A model generated the notes under the pieces. That model was not told where the DNA came from, ran no database searches, and saw only the letters and a program-made list of their open reading frames with translations. A stretch of 23,498 bases of DNA from JAGDMS01 sp050015455. Its GTDB lineage: Bacteria; Desulfobacterota; Binatia; HRBIN30. This document shows, in pieces, positions 15,474 through 23,151 of the stretch. The position numbers and the translations under genes are program-made. The stretch's first letter is position 1, and the number at the start of each line of letters is the position of its first letter. The stretch covers positions 1 to 23,498 of the forward strand of contig JBEKBJ010000084.1 in the NCBI GenBank assembly GCA_050015455.1, read 5' to 3'.

Positions 15474-17189
15474 ATGCGCCGGCTGACTTTCGAGCGCGGT
15501 CGTTGCCTCGCCTGCCGCAGCTGCGAGATTGCCTGCGCCGTGGCGCACTCGCAGGCCGGCACCCTGGAGGGAGCCTTGGGCGAGACGCCCGTGCCGCGGC
15601 GGCGCGTCGTAGTCGCCACCGGCCGGGCAGGCGTCGAAGCACTGCGCTGCGAGCAGTGCGACGAGCCGCTCTGCGTCTACGCATGCAAGAGCGGCGCGCT
15701 GGCGCGTGACCCCATGAGCGGGATCATTGCGCTCGACGAAGATCGATGTGTGGGCTGCGCCATGTGCCTCATGGTCTGCCCGTTCGGCTTGCGCCTCGAT
15801 CCAGAGCGGGACCGCGTTGTGCGCTGCGACGTTTGCGCCGGCCGCGACGTGCCGGCGTGCGTCGTCGCCTGTCCGACCCGGGCGCTCGGCGTGGCCAAAG
15901 AGGCGGTGGTCCGCGCGGTCAGCAGCTTCACCGGGCGCCTTGTGGTCGTCGGCTCTTCGGCGGCCGGCATCGCCGCATGCGAGGCGGCGCGCGAGTTCGC
16001 GCCCGGCTGCTCGATCACGATGGTCACGGCCGACGCGGTGCCGCAGTACTCTCGTCCCCTCCTGGCCTACGCGCTCGCCGGCCGTCTCGCTCGCGAGGAG
16101 TTGGGGTGGCGCGCGGTAGAGTACATCGAGGAAGAAATCGGGATCGAGATCGTGCGCGGTACACGGGTCGCGTCAGTGCGGCCTGACGCTCGCGTACTCG
16201 TTCTCGCTGACGGTCGCGAGATCGGCTACGACGCCCTGGTCATCGCCACCGGCGCCCGCGGCAAGCGGCTGCGCGTGCCTGGCGCCGACCTCCCGGGTGT
16301 CTTCACGCTTCGTGACATCGAGGACCTCGACCGCATCGAGGAGCTGGCCCGACCCGGTAGCCGCGCCGTGGTCCTCGGCGGCGGCAACGTGGGCTTGCAA
16401 ACCTGCGAGGCGCTGCTCGAGCGCGGCCTCGAGGTCACCGTCGTCTATCGCTCGTCGCACCTTCTGTCACAGATGGTGGACGCAGAGGCGGGCCGGCGCG
16501 TCGGCGCGCTGTTCGTGGGGCATCGGCTGGCGCTGCGCCCCGGCCGTGACGCGGTCGACATCCACGGCGACGGGCGAGTGACCGCGGTAAAGCTTGACGA
16601 TGGCGAGGAGCTGCTGGCCGACATCGTGGTTGTGGGCAAGGGCATCTCGCCCAATGTCGAGTGGCTTGCAGGAAGCGGCATCGAGGTACGGCGCGGGGTC
16701 GTGGTCGACCGCCGCGGCCGTACCAACGTGGCTGGCGTGTTCGCCGCTGGCGACTGCGCCGAAGCCGTCGACCCTCTCACGGGCGAGTCGAGCGTCAGCG
16801 GCATCTGGCCGGTGGCGTATGAGATGGGTCGCGTCGCAGGCGCAGCGGCCGTCGGCATCGCGCGCGAGTCGGCCGGCGCCTTGCGCCTGAACGCTTCGCG
16901 CTTCTTCGGCCAGACGATCGTGTCGATCGGCGAGGTGCGGCCCGAGCGGCTCCCCGGGGCGCGCGCCGAGGTCCTGGCCAGCAGCAAAGACGTCTACCGC
17001 AAGCTCGTGTACAGGGACGATCGCCTCGTGGGCGCGCTTCTCTACGGCGACATCTCTCGCGCCGGTCAGTTTTACCGTCAGTATCGGGAGGCCGCGTGCC
17101 AACCGCCGGGGTCGCAGATGCCTCCTGCCCATGAACCGATCGGCAAGGGTTCCCCTCCTTACCAAGGAGGGATCTTCAGGGGAGGTTGA
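15474..17189 (+). CDS. CooF-type ferredoxin fused to FAD/NAD(P)H oxidoreductase
   Basis: 571-residue fusion. Residues 1-145 are a CooF/HycB-like ferredoxin with four Cys quartets: C11, 14, 17, 21; C59, 62, 67, 71; C92, 95, 98, 102; C118, 121, 129, 133, enough for four 4Fe-4S clusters. Residues ~155-520 are a pyridine nucleotide-disulfide-type reductase: VVVGSSAAG for FAD, VIATGAR, VVLGGGNVGLQTCE for NAD(P), and GVFAAGDCAE for the second FAD site. CooF accepts electrons from CooS, and a nearby NROR normally passes them to NAD(P)+. Here one chain would do both, probably as a CO:NAD(P)+ electron bridge, or in reverse to feed CO2 reduction. The final ~25 residues (PIGKGSPPYQGGIFRGG) are encoded by a dispersed repeat. 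It starts 1 bp after the cooS stop. Confidence 0.9.
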   Translation: MRRLTFERGRCLACRSCEIACAVAHSQAGTLEGALGETPVPRRRVVVATGRAGVEALRCEQCDEPLCVYACKSGALARDPMSGIIALDEDRCVGCAMCLMVCPFGLRLDPERDRVVRCDVCAGRDVPACVVACPTRALGVAKEAVVRAVSSFTGRLVVVGSSAAGIAACEAAREFAPGCSITMVTADAVPQYSRPLLAYALAGRLAREELGWRAVEYIEEEIGIEIVRGTRVASVRPDARVLVLADGREIGYDALVIATGARGKRLRVPGADLPGVFTLRDIEDLDRIEELARPGSRAVVLGGGNVGLQTCEALLERGLEVTVVYRSSHLLSQMVDAEAGRRVGALFVGHRLALRPGRDAVDIHGDGRVTAVKLDDGEELLADIVVVGKGISPNVEWLAGSGIEVRRGVVVDRRGRTNVAGVFAAGDCAEAVDPLTGESSVSGIWPVAYEMGRVAGAAAVGIARESAGALRLNASRFFGQTIVSIGEVRPERLPGARAEVLASSKDVYRKLVYRDDRLVGALLYGDISRAGQFYRQYREAACQPPGSQMPPAHEPIGKGSPPYQGGIFRGG

Positions 17190-17235
17190 AGTGCCGCGTG
17201 GGAAACCCCCGGTGGTCCCCCTTGGTAAGGGGGAC
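17150..17235. repeat. pair of inverted palindromic repeats between the CooF fusion and acsB
   Basis: Hairpin 1: CCCTCCTT (17153-17160), loop ACC, AAGGAGGG (17164-17171). Hairpin 2: TCCCCCTT (17216-17223), loop GGT, AAGGGGGA (17227-17234). The units are copies of one element in opposite orientation; CCTTACCAAGG (17157-17167) and CCTTGGTAAGG (17220-17230) are exact reverse complements. The first supplies the stop-proximal codons of the upstream gene, the second ends 25 bp before acsB. They could attenuate transcription or stabilise the mRNA. Confidence 0.85.
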
Positions 17236-17259
17236 GGTTTATGGTCGCAGTGAAAACCT

Positions 17260-19449
17260 ATGTCTAGGATCATTGCTACCGCCGCCATCCGAGGGGCGCA
17301 CGCCTGCGTGCAGCGCGCGGAAACGATGCTGCGAGAGGCGACCGCGCGCCAGGGCCGCGAGGCCGCGGTCGGTTTCGAGAACACGGCCTACGCGTTGCCT
17401 GTGATCCTGGCGCTCACCGGGGAGCGCGTCGAGAAGGTCGGCGATCTCGAGCCGGTGCTTGAAACCGCGCGTGCGTGGCTGCCGCAGGTGCCGACCGAGA
17501 AGCTGTGGCTGCCTTACCTTGGCGACGCCCTCGACGCCGGCGCCGCCACGCTCATCGCCCAGGAAGCCGCGGAAGCGCTGAAGCCCTTGCTCGGCACGCC
17601 GCTCAAGGCTGATTTCTGGCTCGGTCCCACCTCGGACGCGATCCTGCGCGAGCAGGGGATCAAGCTCGTCGACGGCCGCATGCCCGGGTTCGCTGCGTGC
17701 GTCGGCGCCTTGCCCGACGACGAAACCGCAGAGCGGATCGCCCGCGACCTGCAGGAACGCAACATCCTCGTCTTCATGGGCTCTGCCACAAACGGTGACA
17801 GCATGGCGGCGCAGCTGAACCGCCGCGGCATCGAGATGAGCTGGGACACCTTCCTCGTCCCCTACGGACCCGACACCTCGTCGATCGTGCACGCGCTGGG
17901 CTTCGCCTGCCGTGCCGCCATGACCTTCGGCGGCCTCAAGCCGGGCGGCGCCCGGGAGGCGCGGGAGATCTTGCTCTACAACAAGCGGCGGGTCTTCGCC
18001 TTCGTGCTCGCCCTCGGCGAGGTGGACGACGAGAAGTACGCGACGGCGGCCGGCGCCATCAACTTCGGCTTCCCGATCATCGCCGACACCGACATCCCCC
18101 AGATCCTGCCCTCGGGCATCTGCACCTACGAGCATGTCGTCTCCAACGTCAGCAACCGCGACATGGCGGCGCGCGCGGTGGAGGTGCGCGGAGTCAAGAT
18201 CCACACCGTCGAGATCCCCATCCCGGTGCGCCACGGCCCCGCCTTCGAAGGCGAGCGGGTGCGCAAAGAGGAACTCGCCGTCGAGTTCGGCGGCAAGTAC
18301 ACCCGGGCCTTCGAGTACCTGGTGAGCCGGCCGATGGAGAAGGTGCAGGACGGCCTCATCCGCGTCGTGGGCTCCGAGATCACCGACGTGCCCGACGCGG
18401 CGCAGCTTCCGCTGGCGATCTTCGTCGAGGTGGCCGGCCGCAAGCTGCAGCCGGACTTCGAGTCGATCCTGGAGCGGCACATCCACTCGTTCCTCTCCGA
18501 GCCCATGGGGGTGATGCACCTCGGGCAGCGCGACTCGGTGTGGCTGCGCATTTCGACGAAGACGCGCGACGCCGGCTTCAAGATCGCGCACCTGGGAACC
18601 GTCTTGCTGCACAAGCTCAAGAACGACTTTTCGGCGATCGTCGACAAAGTGCAGGTGACGCTCTTCACTGAGGCGGAGCCGGTGGAGGCGCTCTACCCCG
18701 AGGCGCTCGCTGCGTACCGGCAGCGCGACCAGCGCGTTGGCGCGCTCACGGACGAGAGCGTGGACATCTTCTACTCCTGCGCGCTATGCCAGAGCTATGC
18801 GCCCACGCATCTGTGCATCATCACGCCCGAGCGCCTGGGGTTGTGTGGCGCCTATAACTGGTTCGACGGCAAGGCCGCCTACGAGATCAACCCCCACGGC
18901 GGCAACCAACCGGTGCGCAAGGGCGACGTCGTGGATCCGGTCCTGGGGCAATGGAAGGGCGTCAACGATTTCGTGAACCGTTACTCGAACGGCGCGTTCT
19001 CCGAGTTCTCAGCCTACTCGATGATGCAGAACCCCATGACCTCGTGCGGCTGCTTCGAGTGCGTCGCCTGCGTGCTGCCTGGGACCGGCGGCATCATGAT
19101 CGTCGACCGCGACTACCAGGGCATGACGCCCGTGGGGATGACCTTCTCCAGCCTGGCCGAGATCACCGGCGGTGGACAGCAGACACCGGGCTTCATCGGC
19201 ATCGGCACGCTCTACATCCTGTCCAAGAAGTTCATCAGCGCCGACGGGGGTCTGCAACGTGTGGTGTGGACTACGACGCGCATCAAAGAGTGGCTGGGCG
19301 AGCGCCTGCAGCAACGCTGCGTCGAGATCGGGCAGCCGGACCTGCTGGCCAAGATCGCCGACGAGACGGTCTGCACCGAGCTCGAACCGCTCATCGAGCA
19401 CCTGATGGCGGTCGAGCACCCCGCGCTCGCCCTGGGCGAGATGATGTAA
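17260..19449 (+). CDS. acsB: acetyl-CoA synthase (CODH/ACS alpha subunit)
   Basis: 729-residue bacterial-type acetyl-CoA synthase, joining CO, a methyl group from the corrinoid Fe-S protein, and CoA. Length and the N-terminal CODH-contact region (ENTAYALPVILALTGERVEKVGDL) match the Moorella enzyme, unlike the short archaeal CdhC. A-cluster residues are complete: C507, C510, C519 and C529 for the 4Fe-4S cubane (YSCALCQSYAPTHLC...GLCGAYNW) and C596-G-C598 (SCGCFEC) for the two nickel sites. Start ATG 17260 has only a weak ribosome binding site, and a short ATG-led frame of 8 codons at 17241-17267 overlaps it. The upstream double repeat may alter expression relative to cooS. acsD follows 18 bp after the stop. 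Confidence 0.95.
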   Translation: MSRIIATAAIRGAHACVQRAETMLREATARQGREAAVGFENTAYALPVILALTGERVEKVGDLEPVLETARAWLPQVPTEKLWLPYLGDALDAGAATLIAQEAAEALKPLLGTPLKADFWLGPTSDAILREQGIKLVDGRMPGFAACVGALPDDETAERIARDLQERNILVFMGSATNGDSMAAQLNRRGIEMSWDTFLVPYGPDTSSIVHALGFACRAAMTFGGLKPGGAREAREILLYNKRRVFAFVLALGEVDDEKYATAAGAINFGFPIIADTDIPQILPSGICTYEHVVSNVSNRDMAARAVEVRGVKIHTVEIPIPVRHGPAFEGERVRKEELAVEFGGKYTRAFEYLVSRPMEKVQDGLIRVVGSEITDVPDAAQLPLAIFVEVAGRKLQPDFESILERHIHSFLSEPMGVMHLGQRDSVWLRISTKTRDAGFKIAHLGTVLLHKLKNDFSAIVDKVQVTLFTEAEPVEALYPEALAAYRQRDQRVGALTDESVDIFYSCALCQSYAPTHLCIITPERLGLCGAYNWFDGKAAYEINPHGGNQPVRKGDVVDPVLGQWKGVNDFVNRYSNGAFSEFSAYSMMQNPMTSCGCFECVACVLPGTGGIMIVDRDYQGMTPVGMTFSSLAEITGGGQQTPGFIGIGTLYILSKKFISADGGLQRVVWTTTRIKEWLGERLQQRCVEIGQPDLLAKIADETVCTELEPLIEHLMAVEHPALALGEMM

Positions 19450-19467
19450 CGCATCTTGAGAGAAGGC

Positions 19468-20424
19468 ATGGCGCTCAATCTCAAACCGAAGACCTGGCCC
19501 GGGGGCGTGCGCGAGGTCGTGCTCGGTGCCGGCAGCCGGAAACCCATCACGGTGGGTGGCGGCAAGGGTCTCCCGCTGCACACCTTCGAGGCAACCTTCC
19601 CGTGGCGGCCTGTGCTGGCCTTGGAGGTGACCGACATCAACCCTCGCACCTGGGTGGGCGCGGTGCGGGCGCCCTGGGAAGGAGTGCTAGGTCAGCCCGC
19701 GGCTGCAGCGCAGCGCGCGGTTACCGACTTCGGCGCGGACCTGGTGATGCTCCATCTCGTCGGAACGCATCCCGACCGTGGTGATCGCACAGCGGAAGAA
19801 GCGGTGGCGGACGTGCGCGGTGTGCTCGACGTGGTGTCGTGCCCACTCATCGTCAAGGGACCCGGCGCCGGCGCGAAGCAGAACGACATCCTGTCACGGG
19901 TGGCGGAGGCAGCGAGCGGTGAGGGTCTCACACTCCACTCGGCGTGTCAGGAGGACTACAAGACCTTGGCCGCGGTGGCGGTCGCCTACGGTCAGGTGCT
20001 CGTCGCGGAGAGTCCCATCGACATCAACATCGCCAAGCAGCTCAACATCCTGCTCAGCGAGGCGAGCGTCGACATCGGTCGTGTGCTCATCGATCCGCTC
20101 ACCGGGGCTCTGGGCTACGGGCTCGAATACACGTACTCGGTGATGGAGCGCATGCGGCTGGCGGCGCTCGGGGGAGAGCCGATGCTGTCGTGCCCGGTTG
20201 TCTGCCTCGTCGGCGAAGAGGTGTGGAAGACGAAGGAGGCGAAGACTCCGGCAGCCAAGGAGCCGGCCTGGGGGCCGGAGGCAGAGCGCGGCATCAATTG
20301 GGAAGTTGCCACGGCGCTGCCGCTGCTACTGGCGGGCGCGGACGTCCTGGTCCTGCGCCATCCCCAGGCACTCAAGCGCGTACGGCGGCAGATCGACGCG
20401 TGGTTCAACGGGGCCGGAGGGTAA
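19468..20424 (+). CDS. acsD: corrinoid iron-sulfur protein small subunit
   Basis: 318-residue TIM-barrel small subunit of the CFeSP heterodimer that carries the methyl group from methyltetrahydrofolate to acetyl-CoA synthase. Recognisable blocks are PVLALEVTDINP, VVSCPLIVKGPGAGAKQND, the AESPIDINIAKQLNILLSE segment and IDPLTGALGYGLEYTYSVMERMR, all typical of CdhD/AcsD. ATG 19468 is chosen because GAGAGAAGG lies just upstream. TTG 19456 would add four residues. It is the middle gene of acsB-acsD-acsC and ends 2 bp before acsC. Confidence 0.94.
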   Translation: MALNLKPKTWPGGVREVVLGAGSRKPITVGGGKGLPLHTFEATFPWRPVLALEVTDINPRTWVGAVRAPWEGVLGQPAAAAQRAVTDFGADLVMLHLVGTHPDRGDRTAEEAVADVRGVLDVVSCPLIVKGPGAGAKQNDILSRVAEAASGEGLTLHSACQEDYKTLAAVAVAYGQVLVAESPIDINIAKQLNILLSEASVDIGRVLIDPLTGALGYGLEYTYSVMERMRLAALGGEPMLSCPVVCLVGEEVWKTKEAKTPAAKEPAWGPEAERGINWEVATALPLLLAGADVLVLRHPQALKRVRRQIDAWFNGAGG

Positions 20425-20426
20425 CG

Positions 20427-21773
20427 ATGGCTCTCACGGGACTGCAGATCTTCAAGCTCCTGCCCAACACCAATTGCAAGAAGTGCGGCTACCCAACTTG
20501 TCTCGCTTTCGCCATGAAGTTGGCCGCAGGCAAAGAGGCGCTCGACAAATGCGCCGACGCCACGGCCGAGGCGCGGGCCGCGCTCGGCGCGGCGTCGGCG
20601 CCCCCCATTTCCCGTGTGGTCATCGGCAGCGGGCCGCGTGCTATCACTGTGGGTGAGGAGACGGTTTTCTTTCGGCACGAGAAGACGTTCGTCCGGCGGC
20701 CGGGGCTGTTCCGTGCCCTCGACCCGCGTGGCCTGTCCGCGGCCGACTTGGCGGCGCGGCTCGATGAGTGGGCGCAGGTACGGCATGAGCGCGCGGGCGA
20801 GGTGTTCCAGATCGACGGCGTGGCCTTGACTGAGAGCAACGGCGTCGACGTGTGCGCGTCCGCGGCGGCAGCTGCAACGCAGCGTGGCTTGCCCGTGGCG
20901 CTGCTGGCCGCGACGCCCGAGGGAGCATCCGCTGCCGCCGCGCCCATCAAGCAGCACCGCCCGCTGCTGGTGCCGCCGTCCGGGGCGGCCATGGCGCCGT
21001 ACGTCGGCGTGGCCGCGCCGCTGGGCGTGCCGCTCGTCGTGTCGGCCGCAGATCTGGACGCCCTAGCCGGTGTTGCTGCCGACGCCGTCAAGACCGGTGT
21101 CACGGACGTTCTGTTGGAGGCGCCGGGGACCAATCTGCGCGACGCACACCGAAGCTTGAGCCTGATTCGCCGCGGCGCCCTCGACCGCATCCATCCCGGG
21201 CTCGGCCACCCCGTTTTTTTGCGCGTCGGGCCGGGTGAGCTGGAGAAGGCGGTCCTCGGGATCACGAAGTTCACCTCGGTCATCACCATAAGTGATGCCG
21301 GCAGCGAGGCCTGGCTGCCGCTCTGGACGTTGCGGCAGAACATCTACACCGACCCGCAGAAGCCACTGCAGATGGAGCCGGCCGTCTACCCCGTCGGCGA
21401 GCCCGACGCGCGGTCGCCGCTGCTGGTCACCACGAACTTCTCGCTGACCTACTTTATCGTCTCGACAGAGCTCGACGCCGCCGGCGTGCCCAGCCACTTG
21501 GCGGTCGTCGACACCGAGGGGATGAGCGTGCTCACTGCCTGGTCGGCCGGCAAGTTCTCCGGCGAGCGCGTGGCCAAGGCGTTGCGCGAGATGGGCGCGA
21601 CTGAGCGCGTGACCCACAAGACCGTTATCATCCCCGGCTACGCCGCCGTCATCTCAGGCGAGTTGGAGGACGCGCTCGGGGACGGCTGGCGCGTGCTCAC
21701 CGGCCCGCAGGAGGCCTCGGACATCGCGTTCTTCTTCCGTGATGTCTGGGCTTCGGCAGTTTGCGCCTCCTGA
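20427..21773 (+). CDS. acsC: corrinoid iron-sulfur protein large subunit
   Basis: 448-residue large subunit of CFeSP. The N-terminal 4Fe-4S motif is C17, C20, C25 and C42 (NCKKCGYPTC...LDKC), the cluster that reduces Co(II) to Co(I). A TIM-barrel region follows, and the C-terminal ~120 residues (from LLVTTNFSLTYFIVSTELD on, including HKTVIIPGYAAVISGELED) form the cobamide-binding domain. With AcsD it shuttles the methyl group to AcsB and, by inference, to the core methionine synthase at the head of the cluster. The activating ATPase acsV and methyltransferase acsE are not adjacent. Downstream the DNA turns into repeats, so this is probably the last gene of the transcript. Confidence 0.95.
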   Translation: MALTGLQIFKLLPNTNCKKCGYPTCLAFAMKLAAGKEALDKCADATAEARAALGAASAPPISRVVIGSGPRAITVGEETVFFRHEKTFVRRPGLFRALDPRGLSAADLAARLDEWAQVRHERAGEVFQIDGVALTESNGVDVCASAAAAATQRGLPVALLAATPEGASAAAAPIKQHRPLLVPPSGAAMAPYVGVAAPLGVPLVVSAADLDALAGVAADAVKTGVTDVLLEAPGTNLRDAHRSLSLIRRGALDRIHPGLGHPVFLRVGPGELEKAVLGITKFTSVITISDAGSEAWLPLWTLRQNIYTDPQKPLQMEPAVYPVGEPDARSPLLVTTNFSLTYFIVSTELDAAGVPSHLAVVDTEGMSVLTAWSAGKFSGERVAKALREMGATERVTHKTVIIPGYAAVISGELEDALGDGWRVLTGPQEASDIAFFFRDVWASAVCAS

Positions 21774-21820
21774 GGCGTCGGCCCGTGATCCGGCACCCGG
21801 TCACGTTCTCGCGTGGATAG

Positions 21821-21916
21821 ATGCACGGCGAGGGTGCTGTCTCCGGAGCGGTAGCGCCGCGAACATTCGAGGTTTACGACACCCCCAAGGGAGTCGTGGC
21901 GTTGGGGTGCGGCAAG
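21821..21916 (+). repeat. 96-bp repeat, copy B (cooS 3'-end-like fragment)
   Basis: 87.5% identical to 15338-15433 without gaps. In frame +2 it still reads MHGEGAV, PRTFEVYDTPKG and VVALGCGKW, so the differences are mostly silent or conservative. It lies 47 bp after the acsC stop and has no other cooS sequence around it. It is either the last trace of a second cooS or a mobile repeat unit. Confidence 0.85.
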
Positions 21917-21934
21917 TGGATAGTCCCTACAAGC

Positions 21935-21966
21935 GGGGTAATTGTCATAGGGGGTAATTGTCATAG
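21935..21966. repeat. perfect 16-bp tandem duplication
   Basis: GGGGTAATTGTCATAG occurs twice head to tail (21935-21950 and 21951-21966). The second copy overlaps the start of the 81-bp repeat at 21955. Confidence 0.95.
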
Positions 21967-22035
21967 GAGCTGCTGTCAGACGTTCCCGCCATCGCGGATC
22001 TGCCCCGGAAAATTCCGGACGCCCTATATACGGCG
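21955..22035. repeat. 81-bp direct repeat, left copy
   Basis: Matches 23152-23232 over 81 bp without gaps, 72 identical, with the last 41 bp (from CGGATCTGCC to TATACGGCG) identical. It contains the imperfect palindrome CCGGAAAATTCCGG and a TATATA that could serve as a -10 element for the genes that follow. Confidence 0.9.
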
Positions 22036-22123
22036 GTTGCCGTTGCCGAGTCGGTCACCGACGTGGCGCACCCCTGCCTTGTCCGGTGCATTTGTGCTAT
22101 TGAGCATCGAAGTGGAAGCCGAT

Positions 22124-22480
22124 ATGGACGTGCGCGGCGAGGTGAGCGTGGCGGGCAACTATCCGCCGGTGACCGAGCAACTACTCGGCGAGATCGTGCG
22201 ACGGATCTTGGTGGTGGGCGCGCCGCACAAGATCATCTTGTTCGGGTCGCGCGCCGTCGGCCGCGCACGCCCGGACAGCGACCTCGATGTGCTGATTGTT
22301 GAAGAGTCGACGCTGCCGCGCTACCAGCGCGCGGCACGTTATCGGCGCGTGCTCTGCGGGCTGTTCCCGGCCAAGGACATCGTGGTGTGGACGCCGGCGG
22401 AGATCGAGGAGTGGCGATGCGTGCCCCACGCGTTTATCACCACCATCCTGGCCACGGGCAAAGTCCTGTATGAAGGATAA
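22124..22480 (+). CDS. MNT-domain nucleotidyltransferase (antitoxin of HEPN/MNT pair)
   Basis: 118-residue minimal nucleotidyltransferase. The signature GSRAVGRARPDSDLD (G41-S42 ... D53, D55) and a third acidic residue D85 in DIVVWTP give a complete catalytic set. In HEPN/MNT modules such proteins AMPylate the HEPN ribonuclease and so silence it. ATG 22124 gives a normal-length domain; GTG 22112, in frame, is an alternative. Its 3' end overlaps the HEPN gene by 11 bp, so translation is coupled. The pair is enclosed by two 81-bp direct repeats. Confidence 0.88.
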   Translation: MDVRGEVSVAGNYPPVTEQLLGEIVRRILVVGAPHKIILFGSRAVGRARPDSDLDVLIVEESTLPRYQRAARYRRVLCGLFPAKDIVVWTPAEIEEWRCVPHAFITTILATGKVLYEG

Positions 22481-22868
22481 CGCCGCCTTGGCCCGCGGGT
22501 GGATGCGCAAGGGCGATAGTGACCTCGCCGACGCCCGCCGCACGGTCGGCAGCGACGGTCCCTACGACACCGCGTGCTTCCATGCCCAGCAGGCGATGGA
22601 GAAGTACCTCAAGGCGCTGCTCGCGTGGCATGGGCGGCCTATTGTGCGGACGCACGACTTGGAAGAGCTGCAACGCCTGTGCGTCCCGCTGCTGCCGCTC
22701 AGCGAATTCGCCACGTTGGACCTGACCGAGTTGTCCGGCTATGCGGTCGAACTGCGCTACGATGCCGACTTCTGGCCGGAACGGGATACGGCCTCGGAAG
22801 CCGTAGCGCTTGCTGAAAAAGTCCGAGCACTGATCGTCCGCTTCCTGCCAGGAGAAGCCCAGCATTGA
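22470..22868 (+). CDS. HEPN-domain protein (toxin of HEPN/MNT pair)
   Basis: 132-residue all-helical HEPN protein of the PF05168 type. It has ARGWMRKGDSDLADARR, then YDTACFHAQQAMEKYLKALL (hallmark helix), then HGRPIVRTHDLEELQRL. R56-x5-H62 fits the R-x4-6-H ribonuclease motif, so a metal-independent RNase is plausible. In this family the HEPN partner is the toxin and the MNT protein the antitoxin. ATG 22470 lies inside the MNT gene. No other gene follows on this strand. Confidence 0.87.
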   Translation: MKDNAALARGWMRKGDSDLADARRTVGSDGPYDTACFHAQQAMEKYLKALLAWHGRPIVRTHDLEELQRLCVPLLPLSEFATLDLTELSGYAVELRYDADFWPERDTASEAVALAEKVRALIVRFLPGEAQH

Positions 22869-23151
22869 CACCGCCTCCGTCACCGCGGCGGTTGAGACGA
22901 CCAACTCGAATGGACCAGCTCATGGCGCAATAGGTCACGCTCGGCGACGAACCGGCTGGCCTCCGGCAGGACCGTGAAGTCGTCGGCGATCTCCTCCGCG
23001 GTGTGACGCACGCCGGCGCACGCCTCACCACACCACCACACACTCAACCGGCAAGGGCGACCCTATCCGCACTGCGGCCCAGCTGATTGACGAACTCTCG
23101 GCCGCCAGCATTCTGGGGTGGCTGCGCGGTGGATAGGCCATATTAACGGCC
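22869..23151. other. gene-poor DNA with two decayed coding scraps
   Basis: On the minus strand around 22915-23010 an open stretch reads VRHTAEEIADDFTVLPEAS, which looks protein-like. On the plus strand a frame ending at the TAG 23134-23136 reads GKGDPIRTAAQLIDELSAAS and LGWLRGG, also protein-like, but without a start codon. Neither matches a family I can name with confidence. Both look like fragments of lost genes between the HEPN gene and the right 81-bp repeat. Confidence 0.35.

Noticed and set aside
17239..18612. 457-codon open frame antisense to acsB
   Set aside because: Shadow of the high-GC acsB codons with no domain signature.
21821..22480. Single 219-residue protein joining the cooS-like fragment to the MNT domain
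   Set aside because: The frame happens to stay open, but the residues between the 96-bp repeat and ATG 22124 are encoded by tandem and 81-bp repeats. The MNT domain is complete from 22124.
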